Assembly (NCBI GenBank): GCA_019633425.1
Contig: WSUB01000001.1
Span: forward strand, 744,001-808,000
DNA length: 64,000 nucleotides
Direction: 5' to 3'
Source of the DNA: Tulasnella sp. 424
Taxonomy: Eukaryota; Basidiomycota; Agaricomycetes; Cantharellales; Tulasnellaceae
The notes beneath the pieces are model-generated. The model had not been told where the DNA came from. It did no database searches and worked only from the letters and a program-made list of their open reading frames with translations. The number at the start of each line of letters is the position of its first letter. Positions within the stretch are counted from its first letter, which is position 1. Both the position numbers and the translations under genes were made by a program. Below are positions 1 to 11,141 of this stretch, piece by piece.

Positions 1-20
1 GTGTTCTATCCGCTTTGCAG

Positions 21-3000
21 CAATCTGTTTACGACTATCGCTACGACGATGAAGACACAGTCTCGAATGAAATTGAAGAGTTTTACTCGTACATCGAGAT
101 GCCCCAGGTTGGGGAGAACCTTCGAGCCTGGCAAGGATCTTATAATGGAGGTAAGTACCTATGACTTCAGAGACGCGCATGGCTGTATTCACGGACTTCT
201 TTGGGACTTAGAGTGGATAAAGAGCACGGTTGCTCAGCGCAGAAGTTATGTTGAAGTCCTTCTGGAGAGCTTGGAACATAAGGACGCGGAGATTCGCTTC
301 GCTAATGCGCGAAGATTGCTCTATGTGCTGCAAGGTGGACCGCTCTCCAGCGTTTCTGCTAGCTAGTTCACTGACGGTTCCGCATCCAGGGACCTTTGCC
401 GAAACGACATCACCAGAGCATCAGCTGCACTGGATTATCGAGAATTGCAAGGTGGTTCGGGCAGCCAACGGGGTCGGTACTATCATCGAAGCCCTGAAGG
501 TTGCCAGCGGAAAACACGATCTTCTAAGGTGTGTAGCGTTGATACGGGTTTAGGGTGCACTGCGTTGACATAAACGTGAAGTTCTTTATCAGAAATGGAT
601 ACAAGACACTTAAATATATCGGTGCAGGACAAGGCAGACTTCCTAGAGGAGGTCAACACCGAGTTGTCTGTCTATTTTGGGATGCTGTATCTCCTTATTG
701 AAGTGTTTAGGGGAGACGATGACTTTGGTGAAGAACTTAGTAGGTATGCTCCGTAACTCCTGCCCAGCTCAAAATCCTGATACTCCTTGTTTCCAGTGAC
801 CACTGAGCCTCCCTTCCCGATCTACCTGTTCGGACTGGTGAGCTCCCTCAAGGAGAAAAGCGCGAAAGGTTATCCCGTCAAGAAGGTACCAAACCATCAA
901 TTCTGAGATAGGCTCAGTTCCACTAAAATATCTCTCAAAAGCTTCTACTCCTGTACTGGAAGACTCTCTTGACGTGTCTTGGTGGTATTCGTGAACTTCA
1001 ACGCGTTAAGAAGCTCTCGAGAGAGCTCTCGGGTCTCCCACAAATTCGTGAATCCTGTACGTCAGCAAGGCTTCTTCTGGAACAAAGGTACTCTAAACAT
1101 CTTCATCCAATACAGCTGCCCTACTTAAATCGGCCCCAACTGAATTTGCGGCATTCCGGGCCGAGACGTCGGTGAAGTTCCCAACTTTTCAGCCCCCGCC
1201 TTCAACAGAGATACCAGCGGACAGGCTTGCAGCAGCTCTAGCCCCGATTCCTCATCGCCCTCATTATCACCAGCATAATGACGATGAAGCTGGAATGCCT
1301 CAACGATTTTCTAGCCACAATCAGCCACCTCAGCCTCCGCAACCAGCGACCCCAGCTCCTACTCCCCCTCAATCACCAAAGCCCAAGAAGCAACAATACC
1401 AGACTGACCAGTCGCGTCCGTTCTTGTTTCCTTTCTCTCGTGCCCGAGGCCAGCAAAGGCTTGTACCTTTTGCCGTCGAAGAAGCAGACAAGCTTTACAC
1501 CAAGCATATGCATGTTTCGCTGGCATTATATCAAATGTGGCGGACGAGAGAAGATTGCATCTTGGACGAAAGCGGTTTGCAGTCACTCCCAAGTAGTGTG
1601 TCCGCAAACTTGGGCCCTGGTGCCAGTGCTTTGGTGGACCGCAAGTACTCAGTCGCCCCATTGCCAAGCTCATCCTTCACACATTTATCACCCGACCCGG
1701 AATCGACGGCCTCGAACGAAGACGCTGAAACATCACTCCCTGACGTTGTTCTCCTGCAAGACGCGCTACGTGAGGCAGACGAAGCCATTAGAGAGGCCGA
1801 GAAGAGTAATTCGCGAAACGAGAAACGCAAAGCAAAGGAACGCAGGGAAGATATAGTTCGCTTGATGAGAGTGGAAACGCTCTATGTGAGGACTGTTTCT
1901 TGAACGGTGGGACTGAATCTGACTGCTCCGATAGAAAGCAATGCTCCCTCATATGCAGGCATGGGTCATCGTCCTCTTGAAGCTCCTGCTGGCCACCGTG
2001 ACTGCGACAGGGGCCAACCCTCCCTCAGCCAACCCGAGTGGTTTCCCAGGTACAATGCATGGTGAGGACATTCGGCTCTCTAAAAAGCTGATGCTAACTA
2101 GCAATTTTAGAACCCCCTCCACCACCTCCACCAACTCCAGAAGAGATCGATGTGTACCGTCATCGCGAAATTACCTCGAAAGCTGTGTCGGCAATTCTAA
2201 TGCTGGCTTTGAAGTGGCTAAAAGTGTCTCGTAAGTGTTCCCTGCGCCTCTATGTGCCGAAATTCGAGCTAATCACTGTTTGCCCCCAGATGTCATGAAG
2301 TTCCATCACTTGGGCCAACTTCTGTTAGACTCCAACTGCCTTCTGCTTATCTTGAAGATGTTTGGTCTTCAGGAAGTTGCGACGACCGTTGTTGCCAGGA
2401 ACGACATTCCAGAGCAAAAGTGAGCGGAGTCTACCGGCAGTACTGCAGGTACTAACGATACCTCTGTTCCTCAAAGCTTCTTCCGTTACTGCTATAACAA
2501 CTTCTCTCGAAATGCTCAGTATCGACCTGAGGACAGCATGCTCAACATGCCCAGACGAGCTGGGAACATGTCCAACGGGCAGCCAAACGAGGACGACGTG
2601 GAGCTCATCACAGACTATTCATGGAGGAACTTCTTCTCGAGCATTAACTTCATCAAGGTGATGCAGAAGCTGTCAAAGGGTCGGTCCCATCGTATATGGC
2701 TTTTGGTGCAATACAAGAGCTCGGTCGGTCACACCCAGGTTACAAGTCATCGGTCAACTCTAACGAGCTTGCATGCTATGGTCACTAGGCAATTCTTAAA
2801 CGCATTCTAAAGGTGTCGCACCCAATGCTTCAACTTCATGTTCTCAAACTTATCAAGAGTCAAGTGCCATTCTGTGGACGGAAGTGGAGAACATGTACGA
2901 GAATGCCCTTTTCGAAACGATCGAGTCCGCTGACTGACCCAATTGCAGCCAATATGAAGGTCATCACGTCGATTTATTTGAACTGCCGGCCGGATCTTAG

Positions 3001-4122
3001 AGACGAATGGCTGACGGGGACTGAGGTCGAGGATGTGTCGGATGCTTTGGTAAGGAGTCTTGTTTTGCTTTTCAATGCAAGCGCATTGCTAACACCGTGT
3101 CGCTCGGCCAGACTCAAGAGCAATCTTTGAGAACCCTAGTCAAATTCTGTAAGCCTCTCTAGTCCTCCGTCTTGACGCGTTTCTGACCGGAGCGTTTTAG
3201 ATAACTCCAAACGTTACGGAAGCAACATGCCCGCCGGAACAATTGCATCAATGCATCGTCGAGCCTCGAGCCACTCTGTGCCTCAGCTTGAAGGACTGGC
3301 ACCTGGCCCAGAGATTGCTAGTCTTAACCGAGCTGGTCCTTCTCCAAGGCTCGACGCAGATGTTTTCCCTCCCCTCAAGTCTCGGGCACCAGACACGTCC
3401 ATCTTCTTGCCCTACACAGGCGAGGACCTCGCGTTCGAAGATGAGTACGAAGGTGAGTTACAAGACAGTTCTATCGATCAGGCAATTGCTAAGGTTTTTA
3501 TCTAGATTATCTCTCGGACTTGGGGGAGGAGAGCCATGGTCAACTTGATCTTGGGTTCGGGCAGCCGGGCCAGAACCAAGAAATTCGCGATCGCACCTCA
3601 GCATGGCATAAACTGGCTAGCTTCCCAACGGACATCACAGACGCAATCAGTGATAGTGAGAGTGTCGTTTCGATCGGAGATCTTGGTGACGTTCGCGGAG
3701 GTGATGGCTCAGCATCCGACGACGGTAGTTCAAGTGGAGATGAAGGTGCCAACAGTTGGGAGGTGCGTCACCAGCCGGGGACCTGGCCTGATTTCGGACC
3801 TTGACTTACGGGCACTTACCGCGTAGCATATGAGCCCTAAGACATTCAAGCAGATGCCAAAGTCACCTGCAAGTGGCGGACGACGTCGAAGTTCAGGTGG
3901 AGGGTTAAGACCTGTCATCCCCTTCGGTTTGGACGACGGAAGTGCGTTGGAAGAAGACTTTGACGAGGGTCCAGAGATGGGACCCATGCCCAAAGAGAAG
4001 GACCTACCGTTCGCGGCTGCCGAGGGAGGCAAGGGAATTGACGAGGTCGAGGTAAGCTGACCCTGACAATTTGCGACAACTTGGCACTGATCGCTCGTTC
4101 ATAGTACATGTACCAAGAGTGA
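21..4122 (+). CDS. FAR11: Far11/STRIP-family STRIPAK subunit (5' partial)
   Basis: Scaffold subunit of the STRIPAK phosphatase-kinase complex (fungal Far11, animal STRIP1/2). The window opens in an intron ending about base 20, so the N-terminus is missing. Joined exons give the N1221 part (EFYSYIEMPQVGENLRAW, then QRRSYVEVLLESLEHKDAEI and EHQLHWIIENCKVVRAANG) and later the DUF3402 part (AILMLALKWLKVS, MKFHHLGQLLLDSNCLLLIL, YSWRNFFSSINFIKVMQKL, MKVITSIYLNCRPDLRDEWL). The C-terminal third, from about 3220, is acidic, serine-rich and probably disordered. The last intron is 4052-4104 and the stop TGA is 4120-4122. Many introns of about 50-60 nt interrupt it. The family call is firm; individual exon edges in the middle are less so. 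It converges with the chitin deacetylase gene. Confidence 0.88.
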
Positions 4123-4280
4123 TCTTGTTTGCCTACTTTCGTCTTCGGTTCTAAGGGATAGTCTGGAGATCTTGTTAAGCGTGACGATGCATCGAGTCCG
4201 GGAGCAGTACAACATTGCATATTAAATAGAACATCATGCCACAGTTAATCAAAACATGAGGCACAGCAGGAGGAAAGGAA

Positions 4281-5887
4281 CTACGACAAACGTGCTATAG
4301 CTGCAGTCAGAAGCAGCGCTGCCAGCAACGCAGGGGAGTCCGATGCTGAAAACCGACGATTACCGGCGTTCGCATGTAGTGCTGCACTTCCCGTTGCAGT
4401 CGGAGACGCTGTTATCGGCACGGTGCTCCCATCGACGACAGTACTGGTGAAGGTCAAGTGGGTTGTGGATCCTAGACTTGCAGTTTCCTCGGCGTATCCG
4501 CTCCAGACCGGAGTGCCTTGGCCTTGAGCCACCTGAATACCGCTGACGACGTCGGAAGTGTCGTTACGAGCATTGACGTACCACCCACCACCAAAGAGAT
4601 CAGGAATCGACTTGGCGATCCAGCCGTTTTGAGCGATGAGAGGATATGTGTCGATCCAAGCTTGCACGGATTGAGTTGTCAATTCGTGTGAAAGGATGAC
4701 CAGACCTGGTGCTTTGGGACCCGAATACCAGGTTGTGTAATTTTGGTGTACTCCTGCAGATGTGACCGGGCCTACGTGCAACGTTCAAGATCAGGACGAG
4801 ATAACCGAAGCACACTTGTCACGAGATCTCACCTTCGGGTAGCTCCCAGTCCAGCGAGTCGTGGTTCCATATCACAGTGGTTAGGCCGAAAACGTATTTA
4901 GCAATAGCTCTGACACGGTTGTCAACCTAAGCAGAAAAGTTAGAGCCAACCCCCAAGAGTTCGGATTGCTAACTTGCTTACATCTCCGTAGGGAGGTCTC
5001 CAATACCTCGGGATCCTACCACCCGAGCTGACTCGGACGATTTCGAGAAGCCAGCCCAATTCAGCTACGACGGCTTCATCGGAGATGGTGGTCATGTAAG
5101 GATGAGACCAGGTATGGCATGCTATATCATCTCCGTTGTCGAAGGCTTGTAGGAAGAGGTCGAAATTCTGATAGATATTCGAGCCGATGAAAAAGTGCGT
5201 CGCGGTCTGATTTTGCGATTTAAGGAACGAATAGAGCAGCGGGGAGGACGTGGGGAGCGGGCCGTCGTCGAAGGCGATCCCGACGTGACCCTCCGGTGCA
5301 TCCCATACGTCTTGAAATGGCGGAAATGCAAGAGTAAGCATAAGCAGTTATGGGGTAAAAGTGTCACGGAGTCTCACCATCTGGTCCTCGACAGAAATAC
5401 GACGCAGAACAGACCACATCTCCTTTAGGATCCAGCTGCCCGCCATTATATTCAGGGTAACCAGACGTCGCGTTGAACTTTCCAACCGGTACATTGGTTG
5501 GTATCAGTCCTTGCGCCTTGACTTGATTTAATGCGTCGAGCCAAGCGGGTTTCGCGGCATCCTTGGTCAACGTCTCAAACGGTGTCGGGAATAAAGCCTT
5601 CCATTCTGCGTAAGATGGATGACAAGAAGGAGTAAGAGTCAGCATTAGCCGTCTTCCACCACGGTGGACATGCTGCCATACGGCTCACCTTTGGAGCCGA
5701 CTTTCGGGAAGACCTCCGCCGTGCTGCTGTTGGTGGTCGATTGACGTCCGAATAGATGGTGCACACTATGATCTGGTGGATGATACCAATTTTCACCATG
5801 AATCTTTCTGGCTGTGTGGTGGTGCAAATGGGCGAGACAGGCCGACTGAAGGCTGAAGATTAGGAGAATGATCGAGTTTGACAACAT
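4281..5887 (-). CDS. Chitin deacetylase, polysaccharide deacetylase family 4, probably GPI-anchored
   Basis: Removes acetyl groups from cell-wall chitin to make chitosan at the cell surface. The start at 5887 is chosen because it is followed by a signal peptide ([18 protein letters not shown]). Exon 1 (5887-5689) joins exon 2 at 5605 in phase. The NodB-homology domain shows GIAFDDGP (usual TFDDGP), the metal-binding HTWSHPYMT and RYWRPPYGD, then [10 protein letters not shown]. These are the expected catalytic Asp, metal His and Arg motifs. The C-terminus ends in a Ser/Thr-rich stretch and a hydrophobic tail ([18 protein letters not shown]), typical of a GPI signal. About 450 residues, normal for fungal family members. 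There are at least four short introns. A secreted soluble form is possible if the GPI signal is not used. Confidence 0.88.
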
Positions 5888-6291
5888 TCTTTGGAATAAG
5901 AATTTGGTGGGAGCGCCGCGGTCGATCAAGTTGCTGGGTGCTGGTCTTGAAGAGGTGGATTACTGGTGAGGGCTTGCTCAAGCTTGCATAAAATGATTGA
6001 CGAGAGTTGGAAGTTGAAGGAGTGGCGCGAAGGAGTGGGAGGAAGAGTCGGAACGGATGGCGAGTGGAGGAAACTCGGTGCGCTCTGGGAACCGGTCCAA
6101 ACTGGGAGGGACCCTGACGCCCGTCGTCACTACACACAAAATCGTCGGTCACTTGCACATCCCGGCAGAATACGCGTAAATAATCAGAAGGGCAAACGGA
6201 GAGTAAAAGTACACGATATAGGGGAACAAAGAGAGTCCGGCGGGAGGAGTGGGCAGGAATTTGCATGCTCTGCGCGAACGTCGTTTTGGTA
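5888..6291. other. Intergenic, upstream of chitin deacetylase
   Basis: 404 bp between the chitin deacetylase start and the stop of the next minus-strand gene. Read on the minus strand it holds a TATA-like CCTATATCG near 6215-6225, over 300 bp from the start codon and therefore weak. No gene is supported here. Confidence 0.4.
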
Positions 6292-7120
6292 TCAGAATTC
6301 CTCATTGAAAAGGTCTTCAAAATCGACTCCTTCGGGTGCGGTGTTTCCACCAGGTGCCGGCTGGACGAGCAACGAAGCGGGACCTGCAGCGGCTGCCGGC
6401 GTAGCCGTCGAAACTGCCCCTCCAGAGAACGAGAACCCGCCCACCGGCATGCTCACAGCCACATTCCGCGAAAGACCCGCCCTCCGAGGTGCAGCACGAA
6501 TGAGACGATTCGTCAAGGGCGCGTTCAAGTCCATCGCAAGGTCACCCGCCTCTGCAGCCTCATCCTCGTCCAACCCGCGCGTCCCGCGTTTCTTCCCAGC
6601 TTCGCGTGCAAGACCAGCAGGTCCCCATGTAGGTTCGGTCCCAGAATCGCAAAATCGTGGGAGACCTGGGGTCTGGTTCGAATACGAGAACTTGGCGGCT
6701 TCCAGCGTGTCGACGTCAGACCGGAAGATGTAGGGAGTCGCGCCGCCGCCAGAGGAAGAGGAACCGATGTTGGTGTCGTCCGATGCGTAGCGAGACCCAG
6801 CAATTCCAAGCACCCTATCAGTCTTGTAGCCTTGTTGAACAGCTATGCGTCGGAAGAAACGCGTCAACTCGAGCTGGGCGACGTGTCGAGCACTAGGTGG
6901 GAGGCCTCCACGTACATTGCCGAACCTTTCTTCCAACATTCGCCAGGCTAGCACTGAGTTCTTGGGGTACACTGTAAAATTTGGCTACTTTAGCCCCGAG
7001 TTAGAAGGACCAAGCGTGTTATACTCACTAGGTTGCAGAGAGTGCATCAGACGCTGATGCACTATTCAACGCATGAGCCTCCTCCGTGAAAACCCGCTTC
7101 GTTGGTGTCGTTACGCTCAT
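6292..7120 (-). CDS. Unrecognised protein ending in an acidic FEDLFNEEF tail
   Basis: I do not recognise this protein. The main exon (about 6970-6292) encodes about 225 residues. It starts with a basic, probably helical part (YPKNSVLAWRMLEERFG, then RHVAQLELTRFFRRIAVQQG), followed by a Gly/Ser/Ala-rich low-complexity middle and an acidic-aromatic C-terminus (VDFEDLFNEEF). The proposed first exon starts at the ATG at 7118-7120 (MSVTTPTKRVFTEEAHALN). The strong donor GTGAGT after it does not join the main exon in frame. Joining works with a weaker donor (GTGCAT, after codon AAT A) or with a GC donor. Existence of the gene is fairly likely; its N-terminus is uncertain. Confidence 0.55.
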
Positions 7121-7528
7121 AATAAAGGCAGGTCCAGATGAAGGTCTATGTTCTTGATATTGGTGTGGCTATCTAATGATTGAGATTGGGGGTGTTGGGA
7201 GGATGAGGTCGAGAGTTGGTCGTCTGGCTGGATGAAGGCCGGTTAAGAACCCAACTCCGCGTTTCCGCGCTCACGGTGATTAGATAACTTTTCCGTCAAA
7301 GCTCCATCACGAGCGACCTCGGTCCGCATTGTGTTAGAGTAATTCTCGGTAGCATACATTGGATATTTGTAGGCTCAGTACCGAGTCCGTGGTAAAAGAG
7401 AGATAGTAAAGAGCGGTGTTGAAAAAAGAAGGAAATCGAAGAAGATAACAACACATCGAGAATTAGATTTACAATATCGAATCATGAACGAACCCCCCAG
7501 GAAGAAAGATACGACCTAAAGATATCAA
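7121..7528. other. Intergenic between two minus-strand genes
   Basis: 408 bp that must hold the promoter of the unrecognised gene and the 3' UTR of the aspartic protease gene. I see no gene or clear regulatory motif. Confidence 0.4.
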
Positions 7529-10500
7529 TCACTGCGCAGAGCTATACCTGTACCCAGGCGCGGATGTCGGAGCAAACGGTCTGCGCGGCGGCGCTTGGCC
7601 ATCACCAAAAGCGTCAGATTGCATGCCAGCGCGTTCCTCAAACGACATATCCATCCGCTGCTCAGCCAGATCCTCCTCTTCACCCGGCATCGCGCGAGGA
7701 TTCCAGCCGGCACTTCTCACAGGAGGAGCCATGTTCGAAGCCATGCGTGGAGCAGAACTCGAACCAGCGTAGGATTCAGCGCGAGCATGATGCGGGTCGG
7801 CTGGGCGTCGCGGAGGCAAAAGTGCAGACGAAGGATTCAGGTTAGACGAGCTTCGGGGTACCGGTGGAGGTTGACCTGAGGGATTGAACGTCGAGCGAAC
7901 CGGACTCTTCATGGAACTCTTCAACGGACTTCCTCTGGACACCGACGACGTCGACCCCGTACGACCATGGGCCGACGGAGCTTGAGGGGAAGCTTGTGAA
8001 TACGGTCCACTCCTCGGGTGCATCGGGCTCGAAAGTCCATCGACAGGTGTGTCCGGGGCGTCAAAGTAAATGGTCCCGCGGTCACCCTCGCCCGGCGGAG
8101 GTTGGGCGTTGTATGTAGCCCTCCGACCGTCTCCACTATTAAGCCTCCTCGGCGGAGGCTGCAATGGTCCCAGCGAGTTTCGTTGCCACCCCTCTTGTGA
8201 CTCCGTCATAGCTCCTTTCCGGGCCTCCATTGCCGCAAGGTATTCTTGAGACCTCGATGGACCAGGTGGCATGGAAATCTCCTGTGAATAAGAAGAAAGC
8301 CCAGCTGATGGAGGAGGGGAAGAATTATTATCTCGGGTTTCGTCCGTTTGGTGGGTGAGATCCTGCGGGCTGTCCACTGGAGGCGGAGGTGGCCTCCTCG
8401 ACGGGACCTGCAGGGGTTCGAGGTTGGCAGGTGCGCCGTTGTTGTAATAAGTTGACATTGCCCTTCTACCGTCACCGCCAGCAGCGAATCTCCTTGGCGG
8501 TTCGAGAGGTTCTTCCTGTTCATCATGGTAGGTGTTTCTCCGTGCGTCGCCCGCACCCGCCAACGCAGCACGACGAGCTTCCATGGCAGCGAGGTATTCA
8601 TTCGCCCGCGATGGCGGGGCCACTTCGATCGATGGTGTTGCTGGGTGCTGTGGGTCAGATTCGTCGATCAAGGAAACGTCCGCAAGATCCGTGGCGCCCT
8701 TTGACGCAGACGGTGATGGAGCCCTCCTGACTGAACCTGCAGCTGGAGACGCCGGTCGGTTCCCAGGGAATACTAAGCTTGTCGCGGAGGTAGGAAGTGG
8801 GATGGCATTAGCCTGTGCATCTGCAAAAGTTGAGTTCTTGGAAGGAGATAAAGGAAGGGCTGTCTGGGATAGACTGGAAGGTACTGGTTTGAACGATGCC
8901 TTTGACGGAGTGTGTGTATGACCACTGATGCGAGACATCCTAATTGCCGAAGGACTCTTGTCTCCTCCATCTGCAGGGCTGTCCAAAGCTTCTCCGTTGG
9001 CGTAGAACGAGGATGCATGACTCTTCTTCGTAGAATGCGGCGTTTCAGGATCGTCGGCAAAGTTGAGCTGGGCCATCGGAGTATCGACGTCCTCGCTCTT
9101 GACTTGGCGGTAGCTATGTGACCGGCTGAGTGCTGAATTAATGCTAAGGCCACCGGCGGGAGATGTGCGATTCGCAATGCGCTTCTTCTTTCGCTTGCAG
9201 ATGAACGACAATCCGAGGGCCAGGATAACGACGAGCAGCAGAGCATTGAGACCTAAAACTCCCAAGGCAATAGGAGCGTAGGACACAAGCGTCTTGATGT
9301 TATGTGCCATCTCGTCCTCCGTTGAGGTTCCGTCGTCGCTGGACGCGTTTGTCGGTACATCAGGTGTAGATGAAGCAGCGTTGGGGTCAGCGTTCGATGA
9401 AGACTTGTAAGCTTGCGCTGTTCCTCCTCGTATTTGATGAAACTCCGCGGAGGCCGTTGGTTGGTTGATCAAAGACCAAAGTCGGACGTAAGGATTTCCC
9501 ATCTTCCCTGAAGAATCGAAATCTCCGAAATCGAAGCTAACCCGAAAACATTCCGTTCAGCACACAAAGACCTATATATATCCCAAACCCTGCGAAAGGG
9601 AGGCGGACGACTTACACGGTATAAAGGCTGCGCAAAAAGACATCCCCTGCGTGAAAGTCGAAGCCACTCAATGACACAGTTGGTACGATCGAGCCGACAC
9701 ACGTCGTGTTGTCGTTGATAGATGGGACGACAACATCCAAGGGGTCCCAGTCGAATTTCCGGCCACTGTACACGCGGGGGCCGAGTAGTGAGAATGTGGG
9801 CCGGTCATGACGGGACCGAGGGAGACTTACCCAATCCAGAGGGCGAAGTTCACTTCCTGATTGCAAGGAACAACCCACATGCCCATTGACGAATCGAACG
9901 ATGCACCCTGAACGGACCCATACAGTCCAGTGACAAGGTCTTCTGGCGCATAAGCGTATGAGGCACCAGTGTCAAGCAGGACGACTGAGGAAGGCGCTCC
10001 GGTCACTTTCGTGGCAAGGGTCCGCTTTATGCCGTCTGCGTACTCGTACCCGTCCAACAGGACCGACCACCTCGTTGGAGAACGAACCGGCCACGTCGAG
10101 ATCTGCTGCGTTTGACTTATCCCCTTGTATTTGTCCTCTATCTCCCCGATGGCGAAGATGCTGTCGGTGTCCGAAGCCAGGCCGTTCTTCCGTTCCAACT
10201 GAAACGCGATGAAGTTTGGCGCCGAGGTGTTTTTCGCAAAGACGTTGTAGAGGAAATCATGACCGTAGTCTCCGCCTGCCGCTGTCACGACACGGTCGAC
10301 GCTCGATAGTGAGGTGAAGCCCAGTCCGAGGATGCCATCCGCTCCAAACGAGAATACGGGGTTGTTGGACGATGTTGCTTGCAAGACCGCTTGTGACGCG
10401 ACGGTATACCCAGCGAATTCAACTGGAACGGTGACGATGTTGCCCGCTGCGTAGCCTATGGAGTACGTGATGTTGTATGTAAGTTGCTATTCGTAGATGA

Positions 10501-10931
10501 TGCAAAGGCGGTCTTTGGTCAGAAATCGTAATGCCGACTGAAAGTGCGCTCAGAGGTATCGTAGACGCACAGTATCAGTCGCTCCTGTCAGTGTGCCGGT
10601 TCCTTTGGGTTTCACCCAGAGGTCAGATGATCCAGAGTCGAGTTGAACAATGTAGTCTGCGTGCCGTGCCGGTCAGTAAAGCCAAGGACTTGGCTAGCAA
10701 ACTGCAGTTGAAGGACTGACCGACACCCCCAATAGCGATATCTGCCATATACACAACGTTCATCGAGTTGACAAGATCTACATCGTCATCTCCTGTAGCT
10801 GCGTTGATTACTGGATACAAAGCGCGAGGTCCAGCTGCTGAGCGTCCTGCGTCTACTCTCCGCAAAGTTGTTTTGAAAGCCGACGTCCAAGGCAAGAAGA
10901 GAACGCATAACGCGAGTGCGCTCGAACGCAT
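7529..10931 (-). CDS. Membrane-anchored pepsin-like aspartic protease (A1) with long cytoplasmic tail
   Basis: Family A1 aspartic endopeptidase. The ATG at 10931 is followed by a signal peptide (MRSSALALCVLFLPWTSAF). Both catalytic motifs are present: DSGSSDLWV in the N-lobe and LLDTGASYAY in the C-lobe. The lobe ends at VFDFGDFDSSGKMGNPYVRL. After a Ser/Thr/Asp-rich stalk comes one transmembrane helix (VSYAPIALGVLGLNALLLVV..., with KRKKKR as stop-transfer), coded at about 9285-9200. The remaining roughly 550 residues, rich in Pro, Ser and Arg, should lie in the cytoplasm. This tail contains a two-copy repeat (EYLAAMEAR...PPRR...GDGRRA). Most fungal A1 enzymes are secreted or GPI-linked and about 400 residues long; this one is over 1,000. 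About six short introns lie in the catalytic half, while the tail is one exon. It is divergent from DPH1. Confidence 0.87.
8111..8614 (-). repeat. Two-copy protein repeat in the aspartic protease tail
   Basis: Copy A lies at about 8614-8447 and copy B at about 8269-8111. Each encodes the order EYLAAMEAR(R/K), a linker, then PL-PPRR and GDGRRA--Y. The nucleotide sequences differ but the order and spacing of the blocks are kept, so this looks like an old internal duplication and not a recent one. Confidence 0.7.
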
Positions 10932-11141
10932 GGCTCGCAGACCAAGAAAGAGAGGGAGAGGTAAAGAGCGAAAGGGGAGGAAGAGAAGAGAAAGGAAAGA
11001 GCGACTGCGGTCCAAAGGTACGACCTTGGAATGGGTAAAAGTACGAGCCTCGTCTGCCGGGGGGCGAAGGATTCCAGGGGGGAACAAACATCCACAATTA
11101 GAACTACACCGGCAATTCGGCGTGCTTCCTCTTCGCAAGTC

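Noticed and set aside
5966..6951. Plus-strand frames of 230-255 codons opposite the unrecognised gene
   Set aside because: Polar, Arg-rich translations without any motif; the minus-strand frame gives the more protein-like sequence and a natural stop.
11031..11141. Upstream in-frame ATG of DPH1
   Set aside because: The 37 added residues lack similarity to the family and fall in the short promoter shared with the protease gene.
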